Notes under the pieces: generated by a model
The model's database searches: none
What the model was told of the DNA's origin: nothing
What the model saw: the letters and a program-made list of their open reading frames with translations, nothing else
Shown here: positions 63,538 through 64,000 of the stretch, piece by piece
Numbering within the stretch: the stretch's first letter is position 1
Layout of the letters: the number at the start of each line of letters is the position of its first letter
Origin: Amphibacillus jilinensis Y1
GTDB taxonomy: Bacteria; Bacillota; Bacilli; Bacillales; Amphibacillaceae
DNA length: 64,000 nucleotides
Assembly (NCBI RefSeq): GCF_000306965.1
Contig: NZ_JH976435.1
Location: 245,870-309,869 of the forward strand
Direction of reading: 5' to 3'
Program-made: the position numbers and the translations under genes

Positions 63538-63967
63538 GTGCGGATTCATATGAAACGGAGTAAGAGGTCATTGTGGAAGTCGCCTTATAAATTGTCAGGG
63601 AAAGGACGAGAAAAGGTTGAGAAGCTTTTACAAATGGATCCACGCTTAAAAGAAGCGTATGAGTTAAAGAACAAATTAGATGAATGGTTTAAGACAAGTG
63701 ATGAGAAGACAGCTAGAAAAGGAATGGCGGCATGTCTAGAATGGAAGCGTGCTTCTAACATTAATGCATTTCACCGCGTAAGAAAAACGTTTATACGTTG
63801 GAAACAAGCGATCTTACAATCGTTCATGTATCCATTTAATAATGGTTATATCGAAGGCATAAACAATACGATAAAGGTTTTAAAGCGAGACTCTTGGCAT
63901 CAAAAATTTTCAACGTTTGAAACATAAAATATTATGGCAACAAGAGGTTAAAAAGGCTCTCGTTTGA
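63538..63967 (+). pseudogene. Truncated, frameshifted ISL3-type transposase
   Basis: The open stretch from 63538 to about 63895 encodes the C-terminal half of an ISL3-like DDE transposase, including the typical FHRVRKTFIRWKQAILQSF and NGYIEGINNTIKVLKR segment, with the last catalytic Glu (EG-NN). At about 63893 the frame breaks: from 63896 the +1 frame continues as GIKNFQRLKHKILWQQEVKK and ends at 63965-63967. So one extra base or two missing bases shifted the frame. The N-terminal half with the zinc-binding and first two acidic residues is missing and no start codon with a ribosome binding site is seen. A relic of a mobile element. Confidence 0.78.
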
Positions 63968-64000
63968 AATAGCACATAGCAGAGGAAATATGCGAGACTC

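Noticed and set aside
63494..63553. Possible coding remnant YPKVVETIEKERGYECGFI before the transposase relic
   Set aside because: Short, in a different frame from the transposase and not matched to any family I know; left unannotated.

Overview
The window is one AT-rich stretch of a Bacillota chromosome in which every recognised gene lies on the + strand. Gene content and order follow the Bacillus subtilis fla/che to recA segment closely. The dipicolinate synthase genes (dpaA, dpaB), ymxH and a SpoIIIE-type translocase point to an endospore former. PolC, FliY, CheC/CheD, SigD, TTG/GTG starts and strong AGGAGG-type ribosome binding sites all fit Bacillaceae. Acidic linkers in the surface-exposed parts of NupN and RodZ hint at a halotolerant or halophilic relative (inference; genus not resolved).

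Layout. (1) 1-17852: the distal fla/che operon. It encodes the C-ring (fliM, fliY), the export gate (fliO, fliP, fliQ, fliR, flhB, flhA), placement GTPase/ATPase (flhF, flhG), chemotaxis signalling (cheY, cheB, cheA, cheW, cheC, cheD) and sigD, followed by a FapA/DUF342 gene, a 101-aa gene I do not recognise and a SwrB-like gene. (2) 17859-27524: translation and envelope genes rpsB, tsf, pyrH, frr, uppS, cdsA, dxr, rseP, proS. (3) 27562-31854: the replicative polymerase polC. (4) 31855-41962: the rimP-nusA-ylxR-ylxQ-infB-ylxP-rbfA-truB-ribF cluster, then rpsO and pnp. (5) 42086-47541: ymxH, dpaA, dpaB, asd, dapG, dapA, which supply aspartate semialdehyde, dihydrodipicolinate and spore dipicolinate. 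(6) 47801-56043: spoIIIE/ftsK, a GntR regulator and a nucleoside-type ABC importer (nupN, nupO, nupP, nupQ). (7) 56297-63307: ymfF, ymfH, a decayed ymfI, rodZ, pgsA, cinA, recA. (8) 63308-64000: a structured region and a broken ISL3-like transposase.

Non-coding content is the less ordinary part. Four related intergenic repeats, three of about 130-150 bp and one truncated, lie at 42395-42542, 47615-47742, 52193-52333 and 60201-60250. They share a conserved 3' end and a hairpin whose stem changes in a compensatory way between copies. The rimP-nusA leader has a good promoter followed at once by two perfect hairpins with poor U-tracts, which suggests attenuation. A 64-bp imperfect palindrome sits between rpsO and pnp. 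About 29 codons of a short-chain dehydrogenase (ymfI) survive between ymfH and rodZ. I saw no CRISPR array, rRNA, tRNA, prophage or recognisable defence system.
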